Assembly: GCF_030824455.1 (NCBI RefSeq)
Contig: NZ_JAVBXR010000127.1
Coordinates: forward strand, 1 to 47,278
Direction: 5' to 3'
From: Desulfobulbus sp.
GTDB lineage: Bacteria; Desulfobacterota; Desulfobulbia; Desulfobulbales; Desulfobulbaceae
Length of the DNA: 47,278 nt
The position numbers were made by a program, and so were the translations under genes. How positions within the stretch are numbered: position 1 is the stretch's first letter; each line of letters begins with the position of its first letter. Positions 34,967 through 43,396 of this stretch are shown piece after piece. Below the pieces are notes generated by a model. It made no database searches, was not told where the DNA came from, and was given only the letters and a program-made list of their open reading frames with translations.

Positions 34967-35970
34967 GGCAGGGAGGGCAGCAGCTCTTCGTAGGCGGCGG
35001 TGAGGCGAATGAATTGCTCGGTGTCGCCGCCCTTGTCGGGGTGCAGCTCAAGGGCTTTTTGCCGGTAGATGCGGGTGAGGTCTTTTTTGCGCATGCCCGC
35101 CAGTTGCTCGGCAGTGAGCCCCAGAATGGAAAATGCCTGGGGACGCGACATCCGGTCGGCGTCAGGCCGGACGCCGCTGTGAAACCGCCGCGAGCGCGAG
35201 GAACGGGAAAAGCGGGTCCAGGCCGGGGACTGTTCCGGGGCGGCGTCGAAATACATGATCAGATAGCGGATCAGAGGGTCGGGCAGACAGCGGGCAGGTT
35301 TGTATCCGCGCCAGAATTCCGGGTCGGCGGCCAGGCGGCAGACCTCGGCGACAAAATGGGCGTCCATCTGGTCGCGATTGAGGGCCTGAGGGATGGAGCG
35401 GGCGTAGCTTTCCGGAAAAAACCGCTGCAGATCAAACACCGCAAACAGATAGTGCGGGTATTCCCGGGGCGGCAGGGCCTGCTCCCGCGCCAGGATCAAC
35501 TGCTCGATCTCGTCGCGCGATTTGTCGAGCAGGACGGTGTAGAGCGCGGCAGTCTTGTCGATCGTCTCCACCGACGTCCGGCCAAGCCGTAAAAAATGGA
35601 GGCGGCGGCGGTCCATGGCGTGGGTCTCGCGCATCGCCCTGGCGCGCAGGGCCTCGTCCGCCGGACGCCAGTTGCGGTAGGCGTGGCGGTTGCGAAAGGG
35701 CTGCAGCTTGGTTTTGATGTAGGGGTCGATGAAGGGAAAAAACAGTTCTTCCAACTCGCGGTACGGCGCGGCGACGCCCTGGGCGCGCAACCCTTTGAGG
35801 AAATCTTCGTCAATATGAAACGAGGAGTCGCCGCTGTAGACAAACACCCGGCCAGGATCAAGCCCTAAATCGACGAGGTCGCGGGAGAGAAAAACCCCGC
35901 CGCTGCAATAGGATTCCCGAAGAATGTAACGATGGAGCCGGGAGCCGGCCTCGGTGCGGGCAAGATACAT
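34963..35970 (-). CDS. Protein with C-terminal J-domain (DnaJ-like)
   Basis: The ~335-residue protein has an uncharacterised N-terminal ~250 residues and a J-domain at the C-terminus (ILGLTAEQLAGMRKKDLTRIYR, then the HPDKGGD signature). HPD is the motif that stimulates Hsp70 (DnaK). The N-terminal part is rich in Arg, Phe and Tyr, has no membrane helix, and contains a possible substrate- or membrane-protein-binding domain (MYLARTEAGSRLHRYIL). There is no G/F-rich region and no zinc finger, so this is a type III J-protein. The start is uncertain: ATG 35970 or TTG 35985, both without a good ribosome binding site. The 4 bp overlap with the ABC exporter gene suggests it helps build or quality-control the exporter. 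Confidence 0.75.
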   Translation of the reverse strand: MYLARTEAGSRLHRYILRESYCSGGVFLSRDLVDLGLDPGRVFVYSGDSSFHIDEDFLKGLRAQGVAAPYRELEELFFPFIDPYIKTKLQPFRNRHAYRNWRPADEALRARAMRETHAMDRRRLHFLRLGRTSVETIDKTAALYTVLLDKSRDEIEQLILAREQALPPREYPHYLFAVFDLQRFFPESYARSIPQALNRDQMDAHFVAEVCRLAADPEFWRGYKPARCLPDPLIRYLIMYFDAAPEQSPAWTRFSRSSRSRRFHSGVRPDADRMSRPQAFSILGLTAEQLAGMRKKDLTRIYRQKALELHPDKGGDTEQFIRLTAAYEELLPSLP

Positions 35971-36051
35971 AGACAAAAAGCTCAACGACGCAAGGCAAAC
36001 AACAGAGGAAGCGACGACCGGCCGACCGGGAGAATCCCGCAGCCGGACGAT

Positions 36052-38016
36052 TCACAGAAAACGGCTGACAATGTCCTCAACCGCGTCAATTGAAAAGGGT
36101 TTGGCCAGGGCCGAGACAAAATTATATTCGGCAAAGCGCTGAATGACCTCGCTGCCGCTGTCGCCGCTGACCGCAATCATGGCCGCTTCGGGATGCAGCT
36201 CCGCAATCCGGCGGGACGCGTCCAGCCCGCCCATGCCGCTGTGCACTCGCAGATCAAGCAGGGTCAGATCAAAGGGCTTGCCGGCGGCCATCTGGGCGCT
36301 ATACAGTTCCACAGCCTCCTCGCCGGTGGAGGCCACGCTCACCATGCAGCCGTAGTGCTCAAACATCTTGCGGTTGATCAGGCGCATCATCTCCTCGTCG
36401 TCCATGACCAGCACCCGCCGCCCGCTCCCCGCTCTCGCAGCAAACCGGGGATCCGTAACCACCGAGTTCTGCAGGGGAAAATAAAGATAGACCGTGCAGC
36501 CGCCGCCGGCGGGCGACTCAATCCACACCAGGCCGCCGTGTTTTTTGACGATGGAATGGACAATGGTCAGCCCCAGCCCCATGCCCTTCTGCGCCCCCTT
36601 CTGCTTGGTCGAAAAATAGGGATCAAACACCTGCTCGGCAAGGGCCGGCGCAAGGCCTGGACCGGAATCGTGAAACGCGATCCGCACCAGTTCCCCACTC
36701 GGCACAGGCTGACCGGTTCTAGCCGCCTCCTCGGCGCCGTCGACGCGGTCCAGGGTCACCTCAATGCGGCCGGTTGCGCCCATGGCGTCGACCGCGTTTT
36801 GGGTCAGGTTGACAAAGACCTGACGAATGAGATCGGGGTCCAGGGTGATGGCCAACTCTTCTGCGCCGCCCGTCACCTGGCAGCCGATGCCGGTGGGGGC
36901 GAGTTCGTGGGCCAGCACCGCGTCGATCAGACTGCGCAACTGCACATGGGATTTCTGCGGCAGGTAGTTGTCCGAGAAGGTGGTGAACTGGCGGATCAAC
37001 TGCACGGTGAGGTCGAGCGCCTTGGCCGATTCATTCAACAACTGGTTGACGCCGCCGTCCCGGCTGATGTAGCGGGCCATCTCCAGGTTGCCGCTGACGA
37101 TAGTCAGCAGATTGTTGAAATCATGGGAAATGCCGCTAGCCATGAGCGACATCGCGTCAAGCTTGCGAATCCGCTGCAACTCTTTTTCCAGCTGGCGCTG
37201 GCGTTGCTCCAGCATCTTGCGCCGACTGACGTCCTGCAGAATGCCGATGATGAAAAAGGTGTCGTCCTCAGGCACCGGCGCCAGATTGAAGGTCACCTGC
37301 CGGTCGCCCAAAAGGATGGGGTCGTCGTAGGCAAACACCAGGGGGGTGAAATCGGCGGCGCCAGCCACCTGCTCCAGCCACTGGTTGACGCACTCCCGGC
37401 CGGCCTCGGGCAGCAGTTGCGCCAGGGCCGCCCCCAGCACATGGGCCTCGGGCAGATTGAACAGGGTCAAGGCGGCGCTGTTGGCCATAACAATCCGACC
37501 CTGATGGTTCAATTCCACCACCCCCTCCGCCATCCTCGCCAGGATCACCTCGCGGTGTTTTTTACTGATCAGGAGTTCCTTGGTGACCTCGCGCGGATAC
37601 AGCCCCTCCAGGCCTTCAATGCTGCCGTTTGCGCCGCGCTGGTTGCGCCGATACCGTTCCAGAGCAGCCTTGACGTGTGTCTGCATGGTGATGGTCGTGC
37701 CCTTGGCAATGCAGACGTCGGCCCCGATCCCCAGGGTGGCGTCGTTGTCCTCAAGGGCCACCCCGGAGAGCACCACCAAAAAAATGCCCTGCAACTCGGG
37801 CGTGTTGCGAATAATGTAGCCCAGCTTCTCGCCGTCGATCTTGGGCATGATCAGATCGGTGAAAATGATGTCGGGTCGTCTTCTGGCAATGCAGTCCAAG
37901 GCGGCCAAGCCGTCCTCGGCCGCTTCCACCTCGCAACCTTCGCCCTCGAGCACGTAGCAGAGGATCTTCCGGATCACCGGACTGTTGTCGACAACCAGCG
38001 CCTTGATCTCAGCCAT
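36052..38016 (-). CDS. Receiver-PAS-histidine kinase-receiver hybrid protein
   Basis: The 654-residue soluble protein has four parts: an N-terminal receiver (~4-122; D54 in TDLIMP, with D10-N11 instead of a double Asp), a PAS-like region (~155-265), HisKA and ATPase (H298 in ISHDFNNLL; DSGPGLAP, GMGLGLTIV), and a C-terminal receiver (~533-650; D588 in LLDLR). A kinase with a leading receiver can be switched by phosphotransfer from another kinase. The start at 38016 overlaps the lone receiver gene by 8 bp. The gene ends 81 bp before the likely J-protein start. Confidence 0.88.
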   Translation of the reverse strand: MAEIKALVVDNSPVIRKILCYVLEGEGCEVEAAEDGLAALDCIARRRPDIIFTDLIMPKIDGEKLGYIIRNTPELQGIFLVVLSGVALEDNDATLGIGADVCIAKGTTITMQTHVKAALERYRRNQRGANGSIEGLEGLYPREVTKELLISKKHREVILARMAEGVVELNHQGRIVMANSAALTLFNLPEAHVLGAALAQLLPEAGRECVNQWLEQVAGAADFTPLVFAYDDPILLGDRQVTFNLAPVPEDDTFFIIGILQDVSRRKMLEQRQRQLEKELQRIRKLDAMSLMASGISHDFNNLLTIVSGNLEMARYISRDGGVNQLLNESAKALDLTVQLIRQFTTFSDNYLPQKSHVQLRSLIDAVLAHELAPTGIGCQVTGGAEELAITLDPDLIRQVFVNLTQNAVDAMGATGRIEVTLDRVDGAEEAARTGQPVPSGELVRIAFHDSGPGLAPALAEQVFDPYFSTKQKGAQKGMGLGLTIVHSIVKKHGGLVWIESPAGGGCTVYLYFPLQNSVVTDPRFAARAGSGRRVLVMDDEEMMRLINRKMFEHYGCMVSVASTGEEAVELYSAQMAAGKPFDLTLLDLRVHSGMGGLDASRRIAELHPEAAMIAVSGDSGSEVIQRFAEYNFVSALAKPFSIDAVEDIVSRFL

Positions 38017-38377
38017 TTTCGAGCAACTCCTTGACCGCGCCGGCCAGTTCGCGAACGTCAAAGGGTTTGCTGAACACCCTGTCCGCCCCCAGCTCCTGCG
38101 CCGCCGGCAGATAGGCCTCCGGGCCGATCCGGCCGCCGCCGGATATGGCGATGATTTTGATGTGGGGAAACTCTTTTTTCAGCGAAGTGATGGTCTCCAG
38201 CCCTTCCTGTTCGGGCATGATCAGATCCGTAATCACCAGGTCTGCCGGCTGTTTGCGCTGCTTGTGCATGCCTTCGCGGCCGTCGCCGGCCTCCGTCACT
38301 TCGTAGCCGGCCCACTCCATCACCTGACGCAGCAGAATCCGCATCTGCTCGTCGTCGTCAATGACCAAGACTCTCAT
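38009..38377 (-). CDS. Single-domain response regulator (CheY-like)
   Basis: The 122-residue protein is a bare receiver: acidic pocket D7-D8-D9, phospho-acceptor in ITDLIMP (~D51), switch region IIAISGG and the lysine in FSKPFD. It has no output domain. Flanked by two hybrid kinases with overlaps of 4 and 8 bp, it probably relays phosphate between them or acts on a partner protein. Confidence 0.9.
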   Translation of the reverse strand: MRVLVIDDDEQMRILLRQVMEWAGYEVTEAGDGREGMHKQRKQPADLVITDLIMPEQEGLETITSLKKEFPHIKIIAISGGGRIGPEAYLPAAQELGADRVFSKPFDVRELAGAVKELLENG

Positions 38378-40119
38378 CCTTCTCCTCCGTCGCGACTGGG
38401 CAAAATCTCCCGGATGGCCATCGCCAGCAGCCGCATGTCCACCGGCTTGGCCAGAAATCGGCGGACCCCGGCTTCCAGCGCCTCTTCCAGGGTCACCGCC
38501 TCGCTGTATCCTGAACAGAGGATGATGGGCAGATCCGGATGCAGGGCGTTGATCTCCGCCGCCAACTGCAAACCGGTCATCCTCGGCATGGTGTGATCAG
38601 TAATGAGCAGATCGATCTGCTCCTCCCCTCTGGTGAAATACCCCAGGGCCTGCTCCGGACTGGTCGCCGGCAACACCCGGTAGCCGAGATAGGAGAGCAT
38701 CCGGGTGCGCATGCTGACGATGTCTTCCTCGTCGTCGACAAAGAGAATGGTTTCGCTGCCGCGCGGCATGGCGGTGGCCGGGTCGTCTTCTTCGCCCTCA
38801 GCGTCCTGCACCCGGGGGAAAAAGACGGTGAACGCCGAGCCCTTGCCCACTTCAGATTTGACGTCGACGACGCCGTCGTGGGAGACAATGATGCCGTGCA
38901 ACACGGCCAGACCCATGCCGGAACCCTCGCCCACCTCGCGGGTGGTGAAAAAGGGATCGAAAATCCGCTCCAGCATCTCCGGGGCAATGCCCTTGCCCGT
39001 GTCCTGCACCGTCAACACCACATATTTCCCCGGCGCCAGGTCGTGGTAGCGCAACTGTTCCGCCCGGCCGGTTTCGATCTCCCGCAGTGAAATTTCAATG
39101 GTTCCTGCAGCGTAATTCAAGGCCTGGGCGGCGTTGGTGCAGAGATTCATCACCACCTGCTGGATCTGGCCGGGGTCGGCGTAGATCATGCCGATGTTGT
39201 CGCCCACCGCCACTTTCAACTCAATAGTGGCCGGCAGGGAAGCGCGCAACAGGCGGCAGGACTCCTTGACCACCGGGGCGACCAGCAGGTTGCGACGCTG
39301 GTTGACGGATTGGCGGCTGAAGGCCAGGATCTGGGTCACCAGTTCCTTGGCCCGGTTGCCGGCCCTGCGCACGGCTTGCACGTGTTCGGTGATCTCTTCA
39401 TAGGTGATGGGCGGCCCCATCGACGCCTTGGCCGCGTCTTCCTGGGCCGGCAGGCGATAGAGCAGCAGATCGGCGTTGCCCAGAATAGCCCCAAGGATAT
39501 TGTTGAAATCGTGGGCAATGCCGCCGGCCAGGGTGGCGATCGACTCCAGCTTGTGGGCGTGGACCAGCCGCTTTTCCAAATTGCGCTGCACGCTGATGTC
39601 CTTGGCGGAATAGACGTAGCCGACAATCTGCTCATCAACAAACAGGGGCGCGCAGGAGACGGAAAAGGTGCGACCCAGGTAGCGGTGGGTGATTTCCTGG
39701 CAATGCGGCTTGTTGTCGTGTCGCACCGTTTGCATTGGGCAGAGCGGACAGACGGCGTCGGCGCCGGCAAACAACTGGTGACAGGTCTTGCCCTCAATGG
39801 CCGCCCCGTTGACGGACAGCAGTTGAAAGGCGGCCCGATTGCCTTTGACGATCCGCAACTCGTTGTCCAGGATGAGCACCGGATCGATGATGGCGTCAAA
39901 GGTGTTGCGCCACTCCTCAAGCGAGCGCTGGAGCGCCGGGCTCAGAGGGTTTCCGGCAAACAGTTCGTCCGTCCCGGTTGCGACTGGCGCGACAGTTGGC
40001 GACGACTTGGCCTGAGCAGCGCGCAGACCGGGGCGCAGGCGCGTCAGATAGAACACAACCGTGAACACGGCATACACAGCAAGCAGGCACGAGACAAGGG
40101 GCAACACGGGGCTGTTCAC
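38374..40119 (-). CDS. Membrane PAS histidine kinase with receiver
   Basis: The 581-residue protein has one N-terminal membrane helix (~7-27) with a very short periplasmic end. Then follow a PAS domain (~65-180), HisKA (H203 in IAHDFNNILGAI), an ATPase (N-box MNLCTNAAQAL, DTGKGIAP, GSGMGLAVL) and a C-terminal receiver (~456-575; D508 in LITDHTMP). The PAS carries several cysteines (C113, C124, C127, C140, C156) with CPLCP at 124-128, which could bind metal or sense redox. The GTG start overlaps the CofD-like stop (GTGA). It is probably coupled to signals processed by that protein. Confidence 0.9.
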   Translation of the reverse strand: MNSPVLPLVSCLLAVYAVFTVVFYLTRLRPGLRAAQAKSSPTVAPVATGTDELFAGNPLSPALQRSLEEWRNTFDAIIDPVLILDNELRIVKGNRAAFQLLSVNGAAIEGKTCHQLFAGADAVCPLCPMQTVRHDNKPHCQEITHRYLGRTFSVSCAPLFVDEQIVGYVYSAKDISVQRNLEKRLVHAHKLESIATLAGGIAHDFNNILGAILGNADLLLYRLPAQEDAAKASMGPPITYEEITEHVQAVRRAGNRAKELVTQILAFSRQSVNQRRNLLVAPVVKESCRLLRASLPATIELKVAVGDNIGMIYADPGQIQQVVMNLCTNAAQALNYAAGTIEISLREIETGRAEQLRYHDLAPGKYVVLTVQDTGKGIAPEMLERIFDPFFTTREVGEGSGMGLAVLHGIIVSHDGVVDVKSEVGKGSAFTVFFPRVQDAEGEEDDPATAMPRGSETILFVDDEEDIVSMRTRMLSYLGYRVLPATSPEQALGYFTRGEEQIDLLITDHTMPRMTGLQLAAEINALHPDLPIILCSGYSEAVTLEEALEAGVRRFLAKPVDMRLLAMAIREILPSRDGGEG

Positions 40120-42470
40120 TTCACCTTTCCGGAAAGTTGAGGGGATCGTTGACGAAATATCCGTTCCCGGAAAAAGTTGATCGTCTTCCGGCGGCGATCA
40201 ACAATCCGGACCTGTTCGGGGATAAGGTCCGAGATGCCGTTGCGCATGATGGACATCTTGTATTCTATGTTTGCGGCAAACCGGTTGTCCAGGTACCAGG
40301 CGTAAAAAAGGCCGAAAAAGAGTCCCGGCGGCGTGAACCCTTCGCCGGGATTGATCACCCGAGTAAACACCCGCTCGTCTTCCCGCAACCGGTGCATCCG
40401 TGAGAGCCGCAGGTAGGCGTCGATGTCCTCAGGGGTAAGGAAAGAGGCCAACTGCTCTTTTTCCCGAACTTTGAGGCGGAAGACCCGTCCCACCAGGTCA
40501 TCGCCGGACACCAGATCGGCCATCCGCTTTTCCTGGGCGTAATTGCCCAACAGCGACTGGCCCAGGGCGACGAGAAAGACCATCTCGAACCGGTTGAGGT
40601 TCTCGGCCTGATCCTGGCGGATCTTGATCCGCTGATCGTGGGGATCGTAAAAGGAAAAAACATTGTCCCATTCCTGGCAACGCTTCCACGAACCCGGCTC
40701 CACCAGGGTGACGCCGCGAATAAACTGCAAATGCTCCAGAGGGATGTCGGGATGGAGCCAAATGATCTCCACCACCCGCTCCAGCAGCCATTTGCGTTCA
40801 ATCTCGGTCATTTTGACCATGGTCATGGAGCCCGCCGGGATCAGCTCGGTGCTGAGATACTGCAGCTGCGAACGGATCTTGTCATAGCGCAGGCAGGGAA
40901 CCAGCTTGACCGGACACTCGCCGGTGAACACGCCGTCGGCGGCCGGCAACGGCTCCTTGCACGCGGGCGGTTTCAGATAACCGGCCAATTGCAAGGCCCA
41001 CAACCCCTTGATGGCCTGGGCCAGGGCGTCGGGGTCGTGTTGAATGGCGCCGCGCTGCCGCAACTGCTCCTCGGAAAACACCTTGGCCTCGATGGAACCA
41101 AAGCCAAGCGCCCGGACCCGGTTGCGGTCGATATAGATCGGCTCCTTGTCCTCCAAGGCGTAGCGCTGCAGGACTGAACCGGGGATGTCGGTCAGATCCA
41201 GGGCCACCACATGGGAAAACAGGTCGTAGACGCCGCCGGGGATGTTGCGGTGATAGGCCCGGATCAGATCGGAGACGTAAAATTTGCGGTCCGGCGCGTC
41301 GCGGGCCACGTCGGTCTCGCCCTTCTGCACCCAGATGTTGGCCACCAGCACCTTGAGGGCGGAACGGTTTTTGCGAATGGCCTCGGCCAGACCGGGCACC
41401 TGCAGGATCGGGATAATCGAGGTGTAGAGACTGCCCGGGGCAAAGAGGATGATGTCGGCCGCTTGCACCAGCTGCGCCACCTCCGGCTGGAGAAAGGGAT
41501 TGCGGCTGAACTCGACCAGCACCCGGTCCACCGGATAGCCACGCCTGGCCTTGCCCGATTTGTCTTCGCTGGTGACCAGCACGCCGTTGCCATAGAGGAT
41601 CTGCAGTTGCGACAAGGTGGTGGTGCAGGGAAACACCGCGTTCTGCTGCGCCCCCAAACAGGTGGAAATCTCGGCCAGCCCGCGAATGGTGGCGGTGCGC
41701 ACCACCTGATGCGAGGCCAGCAACTGGGTGGCGTCCAACGAGGGGTCGAGCTGTTTATAGATCGCCCCGGCCAGGAGCAGGTTGCCCAGACATTGCGGCC
41801 GATGCAGGGTTGGCGCCAGGCGAGGGTCGGAGTAGAGCCGGGAGGCAAGATCGCCCAGATACACGCGCAGGGGTTCAGGCAGGTCGCTCAGGACCGCGTT
41901 GGTGTCCTGCAGCAGTTGCGCGGCCGATTCGGGATGGGAGATGAAGCGGTAGTTGAACACCGCGTGCAGGGCGGCGGCGCAACGGGCGGCGCCCATCCGC
42001 TCCAGGCCGTAGATCCGAATCAAGTTGGCCCGCCGGATGGAGGAGATCAGCACATGGCGAAGATCGCCCAAGGCAATCAGGGGCAGGTCTTTCTGCAGCT
42101 CGCCGGTGGAACCGCCGTCGTCGGTGACGCAGACCACCGAGCTGACTTGAGGGAAGACCTGCTTCAGGCCGGTAAAGGGCGTCCGCGCCCAACCCAACCG
42201 CCGGGAATCGCCGCCGACGATGTTGGACAGTCCGGTGCCGCCGCCCAACACCACCACCCGGGCGGCGCTGCCGTCAACCACCTCGATCTGTTGCCGAAGT
42301 TTTTTAAACAGCGAGGCGATGGCCGGCGAAAAGGCGGCCACCGGGGTGTTGTCGAGGACAATCGAGGTGATCTTTTCCGCCAGGGAGTTTTCCGGCAGGA
42401 CGTCGAGCACCGAAAAACCCTCGGAGGTCAAAAACTGCAGCTGCGACTTGAGTTGCTGCGGGCCGGCCAT
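40116..42470 (-). CDS. CofD/YvcK-like protein with N- and C-terminal extensions
   Basis: The 784-residue protein has a CofD/YvcK Rossmann-like core at ~70-500: GGGTGLSNIVGG (76-87), CVTDDGGSTGEL (114-125), ALGDLRHVLI and a later FAPGSLYTSIIPIL. The core binds a nucleotide or nucleotide sugar: CofD makes the F420 precursor, YvcK binds UDP-GlcNAc and regulates cell wall synthesis. No F420 genes are here, so YvcK-type signalling seems likelier. The first ~65 residues (PQQLKSQLQFLTSEGFSVLD) and the last ~260 (~520-784) are outside the normal core and match no family I recognise. It starts 37 bp after kdsB and is coupled to the kinase gene by GTGA. Confidence 0.8.
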   Translation of the reverse strand: MAGPQQLKSQLQFLTSEGFSVLDVLPENSLAEKITSIVLDNTPVAAFSPAIASLFKKLRQQIEVVDGSAARVVVLGGGTGLSNIVGGDSRRLGWARTPFTGLKQVFPQVSSVVCVTDDGGSTGELQKDLPLIALGDLRHVLISSIRRANLIRIYGLERMGAARCAAALHAVFNYRFISHPESAAQLLQDTNAVLSDLPEPLRVYLGDLASRLYSDPRLAPTLHRPQCLGNLLLAGAIYKQLDPSLDATQLLASHQVVRTATIRGLAEISTCLGAQQNAVFPCTTTLSQLQILYGNGVLVTSEDKSGKARRGYPVDRVLVEFSRNPFLQPEVAQLVQAADIILFAPGSLYTSIIPILQVPGLAEAIRKNRSALKVLVANIWVQKGETDVARDAPDRKFYVSDLIRAYHRNIPGGVYDLFSHVVALDLTDIPGSVLQRYALEDKEPIYIDRNRVRALGFGSIEAKVFSEEQLRQRGAIQHDPDALAQAIKGLWALQLAGYLKPPACKEPLPAADGVFTGECPVKLVPCLRYDKIRSQLQYLSTELIPAGSMTMVKMTEIERKWLLERVVEIIWLHPDIPLEHLQFIRGVTLVEPGSWKRCQEWDNVFSFYDPHDQRIKIRQDQAENLNRFEMVFLVALGQSLLGNYAQEKRMADLVSGDDLVGRVFRLKVREKEQLASFLTPEDIDAYLRLSRMHRLREDERVFTRVINPGEGFTPPGLFFGLFYAWYLDNRFAANIEYKMSIMRNGISDLIPEQVRIVDRRRKTINFFRERIFRQRSPQLSGKVK

Positions 42471-42507
42471 GCCTAACCTTGCCCCCGTTGCGCGGAGCGA
42501 GAGGCTG

Positions 42508-43269
42508 TCACTGCGCCGCCGTCAACAGTGCTTCGACCCGAAGCAAGTCCTTGGGGGTGTCGACCTCCACCGAATCGTGATCAGTCAGCACCACTCGGAT
42601 GGTGTAGCCAAACTCCAGCGCCCGCAACTGCTCCAGCTTTTCAAACCGCTCCCACTGCCCTTCCGCAAGGCCGACAAAGGTCATCAGAAAATCTTTGCGG
42701 TAGGCGTAAAAACCAAGGTGTTTGTAGTAGGTCGGCTGCTCCTTTTCGCTGGGATCGCGCTGGAAAGGAATCGGCGAACGTGAAAAATAAAGGGCGTTGC
42801 CGCGGCAGTCAAACACGGTTTTGACATGGTTGGGGTCGGCAATCTCTTCGGGGCGGACAATTTTATAGATCAGGGTCGCCATGGGTAGAGAAGAGTCGTC
42901 GATCAGCGGCCGGGCCACCTGTTCGACGATCTCGGCCGGGAACAGGGGCTGATCGCCCTGGATGTTGACGATTACGTCCTGGTCGGCAATGTCGAGCACC
43001 CCGGCGGCCTCGGCCAGACGGTCGGTGCCGGTGGCGTGATCGCGCCGGGTCATGACCCAGGCGCCGCCAAAGGCCTCCACCGCCTGGGCGATGCGTTCGT
43101 CGTCGGTGGCTACAACCACCTGGGACAACAGCCCAACCCGACGGGCCCGTTCGACCACATGCTGAATCATGGGCTTGCCCTGGATCAGGGCCAGGGGCTT
43201 GCCCTCAAAACGGTTGGATTGATAACGGGCGGGGATAATGGCGATTACTTTGGGTTCGGTTGCGCTCAT
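42508..43269 (-). CDS. kdsB: 3-deoxy-manno-octulosonate cytidylyltransferase (CMP-Kdo synthetase)
   Basis: The 253-residue protein matches KdsB: IAIIPARYQSNRFEGKPLA, VATDDERIAQAVEAFGG, TRRDHATGTDRLAEAA, IVNIQGDQPLFP and the late LRALEFGYTIRVV. It activates Kdo with CTP for transfer to lipid A. The ATG at 43269 has an AGGAA ribosome binding site; the longer frame upstream is not homologous. Because a KdnA-type aminotransferase gene lies close by, the natural substrate could be 8-amino-Kdo, as in Shewanella. It is the first gene of a long operon. Confidence 0.95.
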   Translation of the reverse strand: MSATEPKVIAIIPARYQSNRFEGKPLALIQGKPMIQHVVERARRVGLLSQVVVATDDERIAQAVEAFGGAWVMTRRDHATGTDRLAEAAGVLDIADQDVIVNIQGDQPLFPAEIVEQVARPLIDDSSLPMATLIYKIVRPEEIADPNHVKTVFDCRGNALYFSRSPIPFQRDPSEKEQPTYYKHLGFYAYRKDFLMTFVGLAEGQWERFEKLEQLRALEFGYTIRVVLTDHDSVEVDTPKDLLRVEALLTAAQ

Positions 43270-43329
43270 CAATCGTTCCTGGAGTTTTTCCCGAGGGAGG
43301 CGACATTGTTGTGTTCTTTTACTTGGGTC

Positions 43330-43358
43330 ATGATACAGTGCGGCCAGACAAAAGGCAA
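43330..43358 (-). promoter_or_regulatory. Sigma70-type promoter of the kdsB operon
   Basis: On the minus strand TTGCCT (43353-43358), a 17 bp spacer and TATCAT (43330-43335) lie about 60 bp before the kdsB start. It may serve kdsB, the CofD-like gene and the kinases. The divergent methyltransferase gene starts at 43397, about 40 bp upstream of the -35 box. Confidence 0.6.
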
Positions 43359-43396
43359 TCACCAAAAAAACCATCAGGTTACAACGGAAAACAACC

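Noticed and set aside
36193..38034. A 613-codon plus-strand open frame opposite the hybrid kinase
   Set aside because: Same bias effect. The kinase reading has H, N, G boxes and two receiver sites.
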